In this document: one piece after another, positions 34,519 through 48,000 of the stretch | Numbering within the stretch: the stretch's first letter is position 1 | Layout: the number at the start of each line of letters is the position of its first letter | Origin: Diphasiastrum complanatum | Taxonomy: Eukaryota; Streptophyta; Lycopodiopsida; Lycopodiales; Lycopodiaceae | Length of the DNA: 64,000 nt | Assembly (NCBI GenBank): GCA_029204225.1 | Contig: CM055102.1 | Coordinates: 39,939,063 to 40,003,062 of the forward strand | Direction: 5' to 3' | Made by a program: the position numbers and the translations under genes | Notes under the pieces: model-generated | Told to the model about the DNA's origin: nothing | Databases searched by the model: none | Seen by the model: the letters and a program-made list of their open reading frames with translations, nothing else

Positions 34519-37500
34519 TAGATCCCGCGGATCTCGGTACCACGGGACCATACTGGTACTGCGGTACCACAATATAAAATGTTATTTAATATTCAATATG
34601 TTTTAAAATTTTTTCTTACCTAAACCTTCCCGCCCCTCTCGCATTTCATCAGAAATTTTTTTGCGCCCTCCTCCGCCCTGCCATCGCTACTGTTTCCGCT
34701 TGCCTGCCTTCGATTCCTTGCGTCGCCCTTCGCCCACGCAACGCCCTGCCTTGCATCTGACTTGCTTCGCCTTTCCTTCGCCCATTCTCAGCGTCTCTCC
34801 AACAGTGAACCCTGCTGTTTTTTTTCCAGCAATCCATCCTTCCAGCTTTAGCTTCATCTGCATTTTTTCCCTAGTTTTCTCCATCGCAATGGTGCAATCC
34901 GACCTTTCCGGTTTGTGGGACGAGGTAGACATTGTCAGGCGGGTTGTCGACAAGAGCAACAAGACCGGTCAGAAGATCGTGCGTTGCCGATTCTGCCTCG
35001 TCGAATTTGCTGCGTCCCTCACTCGCCTTAAAGGCCACTTGCTCGGTGCACGCGCCAAAAATGGTGGCACCTTAAATGCTGCCCCTTGTGGCAGCATGTC
35101 CGTCCCCGACAGGCAGCGACTACTGGACACCTACGGGCCATGTCTTGTGGCGGGGGAGAACACCATTTCGGAGGGCGTTCTCCGGTTTTGCACCGCTCCT
35201 TATGTGGCTGACCCAGAGTTGCTGCCTGCTTGGCTGGCACGCACGAGGAGAGGGAGTGCATCCTCGTCCCGTCCCATTGCCCCTCATCCCCCTCAGACAG
35301 TTCCGCCACACGCACCCCCATCTGCACCCATTCCGGTGGATCCCGTCCCATCAGTTGCCAGTTGCGCCAGTTGCCACTGCGGTTCCACCACCACGTCCTG
35401 TTGCTTGCACTCCCCTAGTTTACGATTTTCTCATGGATTCTCCGCCACCCGAGCAGGCCCAGGATGCTATTGACAAGGCCTTCGAGGATGTGGATGAGAT
35501 CCCTTCTTCTTTCCCTTCCCATCCGGATGATCTCCCTAGCCAGCAGTTTTCGTATCCCATGCCAGATCTTGCCCCTCCACCAGTGCACCCCACTTATGCT
35601 GCTGCACCCATCCCTGCCAGTGCATCCCACTCTCCCCATTCCACGTCTACAACCGATGCATCCACTAGTGCCCAGCTTGTCGCGTCATCGTCCATTCCTG
35701 TCACGGTTGGTGCACCGTGCTGGAGGTCCACCACTCGTCGCCCACCAGGTAGAGCCCTTGTGCAGCAGACCATTCGCGGCGCGCATCAGCCGCACATGGA
35801 CAGAGAGGCCACATTGGCCGTGGCCAGTTTGATTTACGAGCTGAACCTACCTTTTGCCATCATCGATTCTGAGCCCTTCAGAAGGGCATTCCGCCTTGCA
35901 CAGTCTGTCAGCCCTAGCTGGAGAGTCCCTGGTTCAGAGGTTGTCCGTACACACATGTTGAGAGATAGGGTCGAGTCCTTGTCCAGAGAGATGGAGCCTC
36001 TACGCCGCCACTGGGCCACATATGGATGTAGCATCATGTCCGATGGCTGGACTGATGTCAAGAGGAGGCCGATCCTCAGCATCTTGGTCACTAGCTGCAT
36101 GGGTACACAGTTTTTGAGAGCCGTGGATTGCAGTAGAGGGGGGAGAGTCATATCTGCAGATTTCATGTATGACGTCATTAGGTCTTCCATCCTGTCCATA
36201 GGCCCCCCAACATGTCGTTACGATGGTGACGGACAATGCCACCCACTGTGTTCAGATGGGTGTCCTACTAGAGGCCGAGTTCCCTCACATCGTCCATACC
36301 CCCTGTGCGGCGCACGACATAGACCTTTTGATGAGGGACATAGGTGCACTTCCCTGGGTTAGAGCCATCGTCCGCGAGGCCCTCTTCTTGGTGACTTTTG
36401 TCACACGGAAGAAGCGTGTTCTTGCCATGTTCCGGGTGTTCAGCCATTTGGACCTCCGTAAGCCAGCCCCCACACGCTTTGCATTCGACCTGGTGGTCAT
36501 CGACCGTCTGATCAGGTGCAGGGCACAACTTTTACAGATGGTTGCCAGTGATCTTTGGCGTGCCAATACGTTTCAGCACACGGAGGATGGGGAGCACTTT
36601 TCTTCCACGGTGAGGGGAGACCAGTTCTGGAGGGATGCACAGACATTGTCAGGACTGCTTCGACCACTCTACATTGTGCTCCGCATGGCTGACAGCGAGG
36701 GGTCCACACTTGGACTGGTGTATGAGCTCATGGACCGGATCGGACAGTTCCTGCAGCTGCCCATCTTGCAGCCAGAGAGGTAAGCGAAATTGTTCTTTGT
36801 CTTTTCAGTGTTTGCTGGTTTGTTTTTATGTCAATGTTAAGTTTTTTCGAAAATTTGCTTCGTCTTCGTGCAGGATGACGGAGCTGAGGTTCATCTGGGA
36901 GACACGGTGGAACTACTTTCACAGGAGTATCCACATCGTTGCACACATCTTGCATCCCCTCTTCGTCTCTCCGACACAGATATCAGACAGGGAGCTCGAG
37001 GCGGATTGGCTTGTGTACATCTACAGGGTGGGTCCACACATTGGCTTGGATCCTATCAGACTCATGGAGGAGTTAGCTGCATTTTGTTTCGGCATGGGCA
37101 CGTTCGGTCACCCGGTTGCTTAGGATCCAGAGAGGAGGCAGCTCTCCATTACCTGGTGGACCATGTTCGGTAGCACCTATCCCTCCATACAACGTCTTGC
37201 ACTGCGTGTCCTTTCTCAGGTATGCATCTCATTTCATCCTCCTTTGCTGTATTTCGTTGACGTTCCACCTGTGCACATGTGCTGAAGCATTTCATTGCAC
37301 GTACCACAGGATTGCGCTGCCTCCGTGTGTGAGCGTAATTGGAGCACATGGGCCCTGGTTCACACAAGGAGAAGAAACAGGCTGTCAGTGAGTCAGCTAG
37401 AGCGGTTGGTGTTCTGTAGCACCAACGCACGTCTCGCCAGGAGACTGTTGACCATTACGAGCACATTGCAGGTGATGGGCTATTCCCCCATAGCATGTTG

Positions 37501-40500
37501 GTTTACGTCTCACTAAAATGTAGGTTGCCATTTTTGATCAAGTTGTTGTCCTGACACGCAATATTTTGACCTTGCAGACGAAGATATCTGATTTGGAGCG
37601 CCAGGTTGACTTGCCTACGGACAGCGTCCATCCCATGCCTGCAGATGACTTGGGCACACAGTGATGGCAGAGAGAGAGAGAGGGAGCTTGCTGAGATGAG
37701 AGAGAGTGAGCTTGGGCTTGAGCACAGAGAGCCTCCTTTGTATGAGGCAGACGAGCCAGTGTCAGAGGATGAGCATGATGAGGATGAGCCCATTCGGGTT
37801 GTGTTTGCCAGTTCAGAGAGGGATGAGGCAGACCATACAAGTGCAGGGCACACGCCACGGGCAGGGGTCACAGGTGCATCACGTGGCAGAGGTGGGGCAC
37901 ATGTCACAGGTTATACCGGGAGACAGGCAGGGCACTCAGGGGGGGCCAGTGGCATACCTACCTATGTCGACATGATGGAGGAGGCTCTTGATAGAGGGCA
38001 GAGTGATTTAGATGCCGGTCCCGCAACTGTTTGGATGCATGCAATACAGAGTCATGGCCGTTACTACGACAGTACACCAGAGGAGGCACCAGATGACTTT
38101 GATTGCACATATTGGGAGGCCATGCAGGGTCTACGGGGTGCACATGATGAGGCATGGGTTGATTCAGGGGATGGTGGTGCACAGGATGATTCAGGGGATG
38201 GTGCACAGGATGATTCAGGGGATGGTGCACTGGATGAGGCCCAGAGCCTAGAGCATTTGTATTCAGATGCCCAGCTAGACGACTTGATTGCCACATTGGA
38301 TTCAGAGGCTCAGCAGATGCCGAGTGTCAGGGCACCCCCTTCATCTCTTGCCAGCATGCCATACACAGAGTCCTAGCCAGAGCAGCCGCACGAGGTGTCT
38401 ACAGTTCCTCCAGCTCCTTAGAGGGTATATGTGCGCCGCACGGCTCCTCCAGTGCCACCGATGCCATTCAGGCCTGCAGCCCTTCCATCGCCGTCCACTT
38501 CTGCACCACCAAGTCTCCATGGCAGGCCCCAATCTGTGCCCAGGTTTTCTCTTGTAGCGTCCACATCCACAGTGGCTCCTCCAGCTGCTCCTCCAGTGGC
38601 AGCACTCACTTCACATCCTCCTCCTTTGGTAGCACCCTCTCCACTGGCTTCCCCTTTGGCAGCACCCATGATGTACCAATACCGGCCACCGCAGCGCCCC
38701 TTTCAGTACATATCGCCGCTGTACTTGCCTCCTGCACAGCCAGTTCCTCCACCTGCAGCAGCCCCACAGGCACACATTCCACGAGCTCATCCTCCTCGCT
38801 CAGGTGCACAGGGAGTTCCCTCTTTTGCTTCCCTATCCTAGCCGGCCTCAGCTTGGGCCCAGCCTAGCCAGTCAGGTGATTTGCATGGGGGTGACGAGGC
38901 ATTGACAGCTCCTCTTGTCCGCAAGAGACCAGGAAGGCCCAAGGGTGCACCGAACAAGAAAGGCAAGGCACATAAACTGCTAGGGAAGAGAGGACGACCA
39001 CGCAGGGTTCCAGGTACAGCTAGAGGTGCAGGATTACAGCCAGCTGGAGGAGGTGTTGTTGGTTTGGCTTGCTTGGGGGCTGATGCGGAGGCAGATTGGG
39101 AGGATGAAGATGACGAGTCTTCCCCCTCGGACACACGGCCTATGCCAGTTCCAGACAGGCAGAGATATCGGCTGCGAGAGTCAGCTCGGGGCTCTAAGTT
39201 GTCTCCAGAGGATTCGTCTGAGTCAAAGCCAGAGCATTGATTGTGGCTCTGTTATTTTAGTTTCAGTAGTTTGTCTCTAGCAGACGGTCTACCATTGTAC
39301 TCACATCATTTTTCACAATATATACAGTGTTTGGCGTACTTTTTTTGCTGCACATTGTGCGTATGTCGCTCTGTACATGTGATGCTGTATGTACAATTTT
39401 ATGTCGAATTCTATGTGCATGTGTGAATCTTATAATAAAAACCCCTTTAATAGGCTAATTCAGGGTAAAAAATCGAGGGAAAAAAGGGTTAGGGTTTAGA
39501 AAAAAGGGGTTACTGTACAGAGGACTGTTGCAGGTTATGTGAGATGTTGCTCCTGAATCGATGACTACATCGTAGTCGTGTTCAAAGTAGCTTGTCGAAG
39601 CTTCGTCGAGTATCGTGATAGCTTCATCACCTCTTTCAGCATCCTTCGATGACACTGCAATGTTTGCCTTTTCAGCTTTGTTTTTTCTTTTTGGGTTGAA
39701 TTTGCAGTCATATGCATAATGCCCTTTCTTCTTGCAGTGCATGCAAGGTATTGCTGGATTGAACCAGCATTTGTTGGCCGTGTGGCCTAGTTTGTGGCAG
39801 TGATCGCAGGAAGAAGATTGCTGATTCAAGGACTTCGTCTTCTCAAATCTTGGCTTGTTTTTGTTCTTCTTCTTTCCTTTCGTGAAGAGAGCCTTCTCTT
39901 GATCACTGCTTTCCTCTCCTTCGTCTCTCATCAGCGACAAGACTGACTGCTTTGTCGAATGTCATATCTGGTAGACTCAGTATGAGCATTCTCAGCGGCT
40001 GATAGGACGTCGGTAGAGATTTCATGAAGTACATCAGCTGCTGTGGTGCTGGGACCTGGTGCTCCTGTCCTGATGCAGCGAGTTGAGCGAAGATCGTTCT
40101 GATCTTCTCAACGTGCTGATCTAACTGGTTGCCATCCCACCATATGGACTACAGCTGATTGTGAAGGTGCATGACTGAAGCTGCAGTCCTCACTTCATAC
40201 TTCTGCTTTAATCTTTCCCACGCTGCATGGCTGCTTTCGCAATCTTCAATATGCATGAGTAGATCTTCATTTATGGACGAAACGATGATCGCCATTGCGC
40301 GCTCATCCTTTCTGATCCATTCAGCTCTCCTCAGGTCTCCTTCTGGAGGCTGCACCTCTGAGAGCTCGGTCACCGACCAAATGCCTTCGCCCTTCAGGAG
40401 TGTTTTGATTTTGAATTTTCAGATTGTGTAATTTGCACCATCAAGACTGATTGCTACTCTGGTCTGGATTGTTGTAGCCATATTGTGTTGTCTGGAAGAA

Positions 40501-42049
40501 TCACTCCTGGGATATCAGTAGTGATAACCTGTAAGCTCTGATAACGCTTTTTCTTTCTTGTTTTTCGTGTTCGTCCTCTATTCTGATTCGCGAACAATTT
40601 CTGTCTTTGAATTTTCTTTACGCGCGGAAGCTCTTACGGGATCCCAGACACTCGACTACGCATCACAGTACATATTTTATTCTAGCAATCAAGAGACACA
40701 ACACAAGGCCAAGAGATACACGAAATAGAGCGATTATATTGTCAGTTTGGTTTTAGAGCGAGCTCGTCAGTGTCTCGCTCGTTGGCGGATTGACTCTCTG
40801 CTCTTTCGTTGTGTTCTGCTCGTTGGCAGACTTTCATGCACAACTATGGTATTTTGCTTTCTTACTCTATTCGCTAAGTCTCTCTCTGTTTCTTACAGAT
40901 CTCTGTATTCACTATCTCTCTTCTTCTTCTCTTATTCGTTATGATCCAGAGAGGATCGTTTATACCTCCACTGTGTGGAGTTTACAAGATAGCTAAACGT
41001 AGAATCACAAGACTAGTTAACGCTAATCAACTAGTTAGTTAGTCTCCGTCGTTGCTATTCGTTTCAGCTGGGCATGAAGCCCGTTGAGCTGCCACCACGC
41101 AGCGCGAAGGATTTCTCTTCGTTTGTTTCGTTCTTTTCGTTTTGCGGTCCTGGAGGTGTGTTTACGATTCGCGATTGATTCGAGAATCGTTCGTGCTTCG
41201 AGTCAAAGACACATTGACTGTCGCGAATTGTTCTCGTTCGACCTTCGTGTCTTGTTCGTGCTGCGACAAAGTTGCAGGAGTTCACCATTTCTGACAGTTT
41301 GTTAGCTCACGCGGCTGCCTAAACCAAACAAAAGGTCAACATTTTTGTGTGTTTTGAGGTGCTTGTGTGGTGTGCATCCTCGATTCCATAGCTTGAGGAA
41401 AACAACTGCAACAAAACTGCTGCTCACAATTTTAAACTCCAAGGCTCTCCAAGTTCATAGCTGGTCTTTGCACATTCTCACTTCATCTCCAAGTTCTTCT
41501 TGCATAGGCCTAATCAAGAAGTGAATGGTCACCAGAAGAGTGAATGGTCACTAGAACTGTGTCATTCACTACAGGGAACCACAAGACCGACACACTACTA
41601 TGTCTTACATCGGCATCTCAGGAAGGACCAATTGTGACTCCACTTCCAGAATTGCATAAGAACATGCAAACAAAAACAACTGGTCTTTGCACAGTCTAGC
41701 TTCATCTCAACATTCGAGCTCTCTCTCTCTCTCTCTCTCTCTCATGGGCTCTGTTACGTACATATATCACTTTATTCGCATCGCAAACCTCTGTGGAATG
41801 TAATTATCGCATACTAACCTTATTTGCTAGTGGTGGCAAAAAAATGCCTTACCATGATAAGAGACCTCACTTAACAGAAAAAGTTTTTTTTAAAAACATG
41901 GTGGGAAAGTGAATCTTTCAATGGACACGATCTATGCACATTATGGACAGTCAATTCAACGGTGAGCAGCAATTTGCACTTAGTACACCTAAGTGTCCTC
42001 TGGTTTTATAAAGAGGGAATTTACACAACCCTATTCACTTTCCCTCTTG

Positions 42050-42083
<34 letters not shown>

Positions 42084-45000
42084 TTCTTGCTTTCCTGTTG
42101 CTATACCGTACGGTGTTTGTGATTGAAGAGAACGTTCGTGGATGCTATTGGAAGAACAATCGTATTGCAAACAAAGGTGAGAGCGTTTTGAATGGTAGCT
42201 CGCTGATAAGGAAACATGCATGCTTAAGATGAATGCTCACAAGATGTTGTGATTACCGTTATGTAATAGCAAGGTGCGACTGGCATATTGGGGTTGGATA
42301 ATACTACAAGCAATCGCTGTCCCAGCGGGCAAACCTGTCTGGCTTCGAGAGTACTCTATACTTAAATCGATACCTGTGGTGTGAATGCTTTAGCACGTAG
42401 GTGATTCGTTTAAAGTAGCCGAAGATGGATAGTTCACAAGAGATGACTTCAACTCTCATTCAGGTATGACGCTTTACAGAATACCGCCAATACGGTGGGT
42501 GACCTAACTTGATACCATGATTTTACTTACGTATTTACGATGACTTACGATGACTTACAAACCTTGTGTGTAATTTTTTTTTAAAGTAATAAAAAAGTAT
42601 AAGCTGATTCTGCATGCGCAGTAGATAACATGGACATGAGTTTTTTTAAATATTTTTCTCTCTACATCCAGTGTCTAGTTAATATAAGTAAAGTCAAGTA
42701 ATTATATAGAGCTCGACCATGGTACACTTAAATGGCATGGATTTGCCCAAGTTGTTCGGCGCTTGGACTCTCGGTAAACTGATACGGGAGGCTTGTGGGG
42801 GCTAGTATAGCACGGTGGTGCTCTAGTACCTAGCGCTGTGACCATTGGCCAGTCTCTGTCCATCTGTGTAATGAAAGATAGCTGCTTACATGAAGAATGT
42901 ATATGTGAAATTAATACGTTCTTTTTGTTCCTTTTCTGACCAGTATGGCGTTTGCCCTGATACGGCTTCGTTAAAAGGGCAGAACGTATTGCTAAGCTAT
43001 GTAATGAATGATTGGGAAGATTGGACGTACTTGTTTGTAATTCAACCTAGTTGATAAAGTAGTGAATCTTGTTTCGGACATGAATAACAACTGATGCTCA
43101 GCTATGACACCTGTCTTCCTCACGCGACTAACTTGTGCGGTTTTGTTGTGTGGGATGGTGGCAGGTAACAGCTGGGTGTCTTAAAACTTGCTTCGCTTTA
43201 TAGTACTCTGTACTGTTGAACTTTGTAAAGCTGTATTTTTACCTGTTATGCTATAAATTGAAGGGTTCAAAGGGTTTGGTCTTGATTTGTCAAGAGGGAC
43301 TATGTGAAATCTTGTTACTCTCTCTCTCCAGTGTGGCAGCTCCTCTAGCGATGGCAGCTCCTCTCTCTCCAGCGATGGCAGCTCCTCCAGCGATGGCTGC
43401 CCTGTCCTAGACCCTGCCCCGGTCCGCCCTCCACCATGGCCCCTCCTCCTCGCGCCCCTACTCGTAGATCAGCACGGTTCCCAGCCACCTCCTCACTCAC
43501 CTCCCTCGCTCACCATTCACCTCCCCCCCTCGCTGCTCCTCCTTCCCCCCTCGCTGCCCCTTCCCTCGCTGCTCCTTCTCCTTCCTCCATCGCTGCCCCT
43601 TCCCCTAACCCCCTCGTTGCTCTTGCTCCTTTCCCCCTCGCTGCCCCTTCCCCTTCCCCCCTCGCTGCTCCTCCTCCTTCGCCTTCCCCCCTCGCTGCTC
43701 CATCCCCTCCCCTCGCTGACCTCCCCGATCTCCTAGCTGCCACCCCCTCACCCATCCTCCTCGCTGACCCCTCCATTCATCCACCCTCCTCACCCCCTCT
43801 CGCTGCCACCCACCCCAAACCCCCCTCTCGCTGCCCCCTCACCTCACCCCCTCACTGATCTCTCACCTCACCTCAGTGTCATTCCAGCCCACCCCCCTCG
43901 CTGCCACTTCACCTCACCCCCTCGATGACCCATTTCCCTCTCCTGCTACAACTCCCACTCCCCTCTCTGATGGCTGCTCCCCTGATTCGGCTCCTCTTCC
44001 GTCTTCTGACCCTATTCTTCCCACACCGATCATTGCTCACTCTTCTTCCTTCCCGACACCACAGTCTACAACCAATATTCCATATACGCCTTCTAAATCA
44101 ATTGAACTTTTTTCATCTTGGCAGATTGATCAATTCAAGGCAGATTTCCAGTTTTTGCGGTATGAAATTTCATAGCTGAAAGGAACGGTTACTTCTTTGA
44201 TCAACGAGAAGAAGCTATTGCAGTCCAAGGTTGCCTCACTTGAACAATCCATCAGAATCAAACAGGTCGCAGCTTCGGAATCCACCACCAACGTGCTACG
44301 GGAGCTAGAAACCAAGATTGAGAAGCAACACGAAGAGGCCCTTTCCTGGGCATCAGTTTTGAAAAAGGGCACCAAACCCAGCGCTCCCACCTCCTCAGTT
44401 ATCTCAGCCACCATCTCGGAAGAGAAATCTTGAGACCAAAAAGCCCACAATATTAGAGTTCGTGGAGTTCTAGATACACAGGATGCATTGGCTGAAGCTA
44501 CACGCTTTCTCGACATCACTCTCGGGCACAGGACAGAGGGGTTAGACACCGCATGGAGGACCACTAGAGATGCAGTCACACTCATTATTCGTTGCACCTC
44601 CCTCGAGAGCCGTCGAGATGCTTTGCGGTGCAGAGCTAAGCTACGTGGTACCACTATCTATATGGACGACGACCTCACATATATCCAGGTAGAGGAGAGT
44701 CGTAAGGCCTTTCAGGCACCCCGTGAGTCTGGTAGACGAGTCATTTACCGGGGGTTACCAGGATTTCAGAGGACAGCTTGGGACCTACTACCCCTTACGA
44801 TGAGCATTTATTGCAGTTTGGAGAGGCCCATGAGTTAGCCATTTACAATGGCCTAACTTGTTGGCCAAAATTCGGCAGTTATACTTGTCACCCTCACAGT
44901 GGTGGACATAGTGTTGTGGGTTATCTCATGGGATCACCATCTTCCATACCTCTCATCTCTGATTTTCATGTATCTCCCACCACTCTCTCTGATCATTCCT

Positions 45001-48000
45001 TTCTCTCCTTCGCTATCGGCCGCCTCCCACCTCCCCAGCCATCCTCACACCCCCTGCTTACACGGGCACCCAGGTATACATTCAGTTCTCTCTATACACC
45101 AGTCTACCAGGAGTTCCTAACCTCCTTGCTCCATTCCTTCCCTCGCGATAGTCGACACTCAAGCTGCCTTTCTTAGCACTTCTCTTCATACCGCTGCTTC
45201 CCTTGCTTTTCCATCTAAACCCCATAAAAGCAGAGGCACCCGCTCCTCATCGATACGACCCCCACACCCCCCGTGGTATGATGCTGAATGTCGCTCTCTT
45301 CATCAGCTTGTCACCCATGCCCGCACTCATGATCCTCATCTCCTCCGCTCCGCCAAGCACTCTTACCGTCGCACACTCTGCCAAAAAAAGCGTATCTATG
45401 ATGACTCCGAAGGAACGCGTCTTGTTGATCTTCTCTTTAGTTCCTCTTCAGGCGCCTTTTGGCGTGAGTTTATCCCTCGTGCTCCACCACCCCTCCTGGA
45501 TGATCTTCGCATATGGACCGAATACGCTACCAAACTATATACCATACCCACTGACGCACCCATCTCTATCTCCCCACGCCCCTCTGAGTTCACCTTTTTC
45601 ACATCTAACATGGTACTTACGGCCATCAAGAGAATGAAGGCCCATAAAGCAAGAGATATCGAAGACCTTGAATCTGAACTACTAACCCATGCTTCCGACC
45701 TCCTTGCTCCCACACTAGCCACTCTCCTCAATTCCGCCGTTGTCTCTGGTTTCCCCTCATCCTGGTGCACCAACATCATCCACCCTATTCATAAAAATGG
45801 TGATCCCATGATTCCTGGTAATTACCGCACCATCATGATCGGACATGTTCTATGGTACCATACTCCAGTCTGCAGTGAGTTCAGAGGCGGAAGCTTGGAG
45901 ATTACATGCATTGGGGCAGGCAGGTTTCCGATCTCATTATTTTACCAGTGACCATATTTTTACACTTTGAGCCTTGATTGAGGAAGCTAAGTACAGGAAA
46001 GAGAGGGTTTACTGCTGTTTTGTAGATTTCAGGAAAGCCTTCGATTCTGTACCATGCTCCTTGCTCATTTAGAGACTTCGTGGTTTCTCCACAGATATTG
46101 TTTTAGCAGTGATGGCTCTTTATGAGAAGGTCTTGGGATGTTTCCGACATAGCAGTGGCCTATCTGATCACATTTGGAGCACCATTGGGGTGAAACAGGG
46201 GTGCTCTCTTTCATCGGTTCTCTTTGGATTGTATATTGATGAGTTAGAGCGAGTCATCTCACAGTGTGGTGGGGGTGGCTGTAGACTTGGCACCATTCTG
46301 ATTGCTATTCTCCTTTATGCGGATGACGACCACAGAGGGTTTGCAGAGGCAGCTGGATTGTTTACAAGGATTTTGTACCAGATGGGGGTTGGGGGTGAAC
46401 ACTGCGAAGACAAAGGTTATGGTCTTCAACACTTCTCAAGTCTTCATGCAGCGCCAAGAGCTCATCCTAGATGGACATGCCTAAGAGGTAGTTTCCTCTT
46501 ATACCTATTTGGGAATACTCTTTTCTGGTCCTACCTTCAGCATGCGGCAGGCTGCCACCACCCGACTTGGGAAGGGGCATTCCTCTCTTGTTCAGCTTGA
46601 GCGGTTCTATTTCAAGAAGCTCATTCGAGATGCTCGCAGTAAGTGTAGACTCTTTGATACTATTGTCACCCCCATAGCCTTATATGCAGCAGAGACATGG
46701 TGCACCGGCCTCCCTTCATCACATTGGGCCAGCATTTCACGATTGCAGACCACCATGTTAGCTTGTATGATTCGAGCGAAGCCCTCGGTTCCACATGAGA
46801 TCCTTCTTGTAGAGTTTGCCGTTCCACCCATTCAGATATATGCCGCATTCTAGCTTATCACATACATTTAGAGAATCCAGGCTCTGCCCGTTGAGGATAT
46901 GAGATATACACAGACAACACTTGTTTCCTCACACTTTCTTCATGACCAGGGTTATCGACTATCGTGGTTCTCTCAGGCATCCCATTTCCTCCTTGAGTCA
47001 TTTGGTATCTCCATTACAGAGCTCCCCTCAGGTACTCATCAGTATATCAGGCGCATCTTATATCGGGCATATATCGACCGTACTTGGGGGCGACAGCTTG
47101 GGGTTAAACCCGACTATTACTGGACTCATTTTATTGAGCTTGACATAGCAGCGTTCCAGGTCTTACCGCATTATTTGGACTCGAGACTATCACATTGCCT
47201 CAGATTTACATTGGGACAGCTCCGCATATCATCACATCGGTTGGCTATTGAGACTGGAAGTGTTATGAACGTAGCCACGGCTGATCTAGATTTAGTCTAT
47301 GAAAGCATCACATAAGCAAGACTTAACCCTAGAAAGCAGGAGAGAGAAAGCTTAAAGAGACTAAAGAAGGAGATCATATCATAAGCCAAGTAACAAATGA
47401 CACAGAATCCCTACTTATAGCCAAGAGGAAGCCCTAAAAGGAAGCTTCCAGTGGCTAGGGCCAAACTGAGAGGGAAAATAGTGCGCCCTCCAAGAAGGCC
47501 CCCACTCTCAGTAATATGACCAAATAACCAATATAGTGAATCATAGGGCCCAAGGCCAATAATATGGTCTAAATGTCAATAATAGGGCCCAAGGCCAACC
47601 ATATAGTCTAAATGTCAAATAATGAATAAAAAAGGGCCCAAAGCCTGCTTATGCATAAAGTAAAGTAAATGTAAATGGACATGGCGAATGTAATGAGCCG
47701 AGTCCATCACTCTCCCCGACACAAAAATAAGACCCAACTGCCATAAAGGACTGGATCAAGTAACAACAAGCCCTGGAGGATCAACTGGAACAACATCTGG
47801 TGTAGTAACAACTGGAGCAACAGCTGATGTAGAGGAATCAACAAGTGCGGCAAGAGCACGAGCCTGATCCGCAAGTGACGGTGTATGATAAAAGACATCA
47901 ATAGGCTCCCATGTGGCCTCCTCAACAGGACGACCATCCCACTGGACTAGGAACTGAATCTACCGGCGGCGTCGACTATGATGCAAACGCACCTGAAGGA

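Larger units (their letters stand above)
39429..41330 (-). mobile_element. Ty1/copia relic (5' LTR, Gag, start of protease)
   Basis: On the minus strand from right to left: a putative 5' LTR (40559-41330), a tRNA-Met-like primer site (GCTCTGATAACG complement, 40535-40546), the gag start near 40481, Gag pieces and the protease active site. The fragment is cut near 39510, just after the protease start, and abuts hAT copy B. No reverse transcriptase or integrase remains. Confidence 0.7.
43321..47299 (+). mobile_element. L1-like LINE remnant
   Basis: It begins with short tandem words (AGCGATGGCAGCTCCTC, 43330-43400). A Pro/Ala/Ser-rich stretch (43436-44100), an ORF1-type protein, and ORF2 pieces for endonuclease, reverse transcriptase and C-terminal domain follow in the correct order. 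Stops and frameshifts are frequent. The 3' end is interrupted at 47299 by the LTR of gypsy3, so no poly-A tail is seen. The left border is uncertain. Confidence 0.7.

Noticed and set aside
39480-39500. Telomere-like GGGTTAGGGTTTAG near the copia/hAT junction
   Set aside because: Only about two plant telomere units; too short to be an interstitial telomere and common by chance.
41717-42077. CT microsatellites and a possible untranslated exon with donor GTGAGAG as a nested promoter
   Set aside because: No downstream exon, no protein and no conserved element support it.
43510-43793. Gly/Arg/Glu-rich ORFs on the minus strand opposite the LINE Pro-rich region
   Set aside because: Complement of a CCT/GCT-rich tract; low-complexity shadow.
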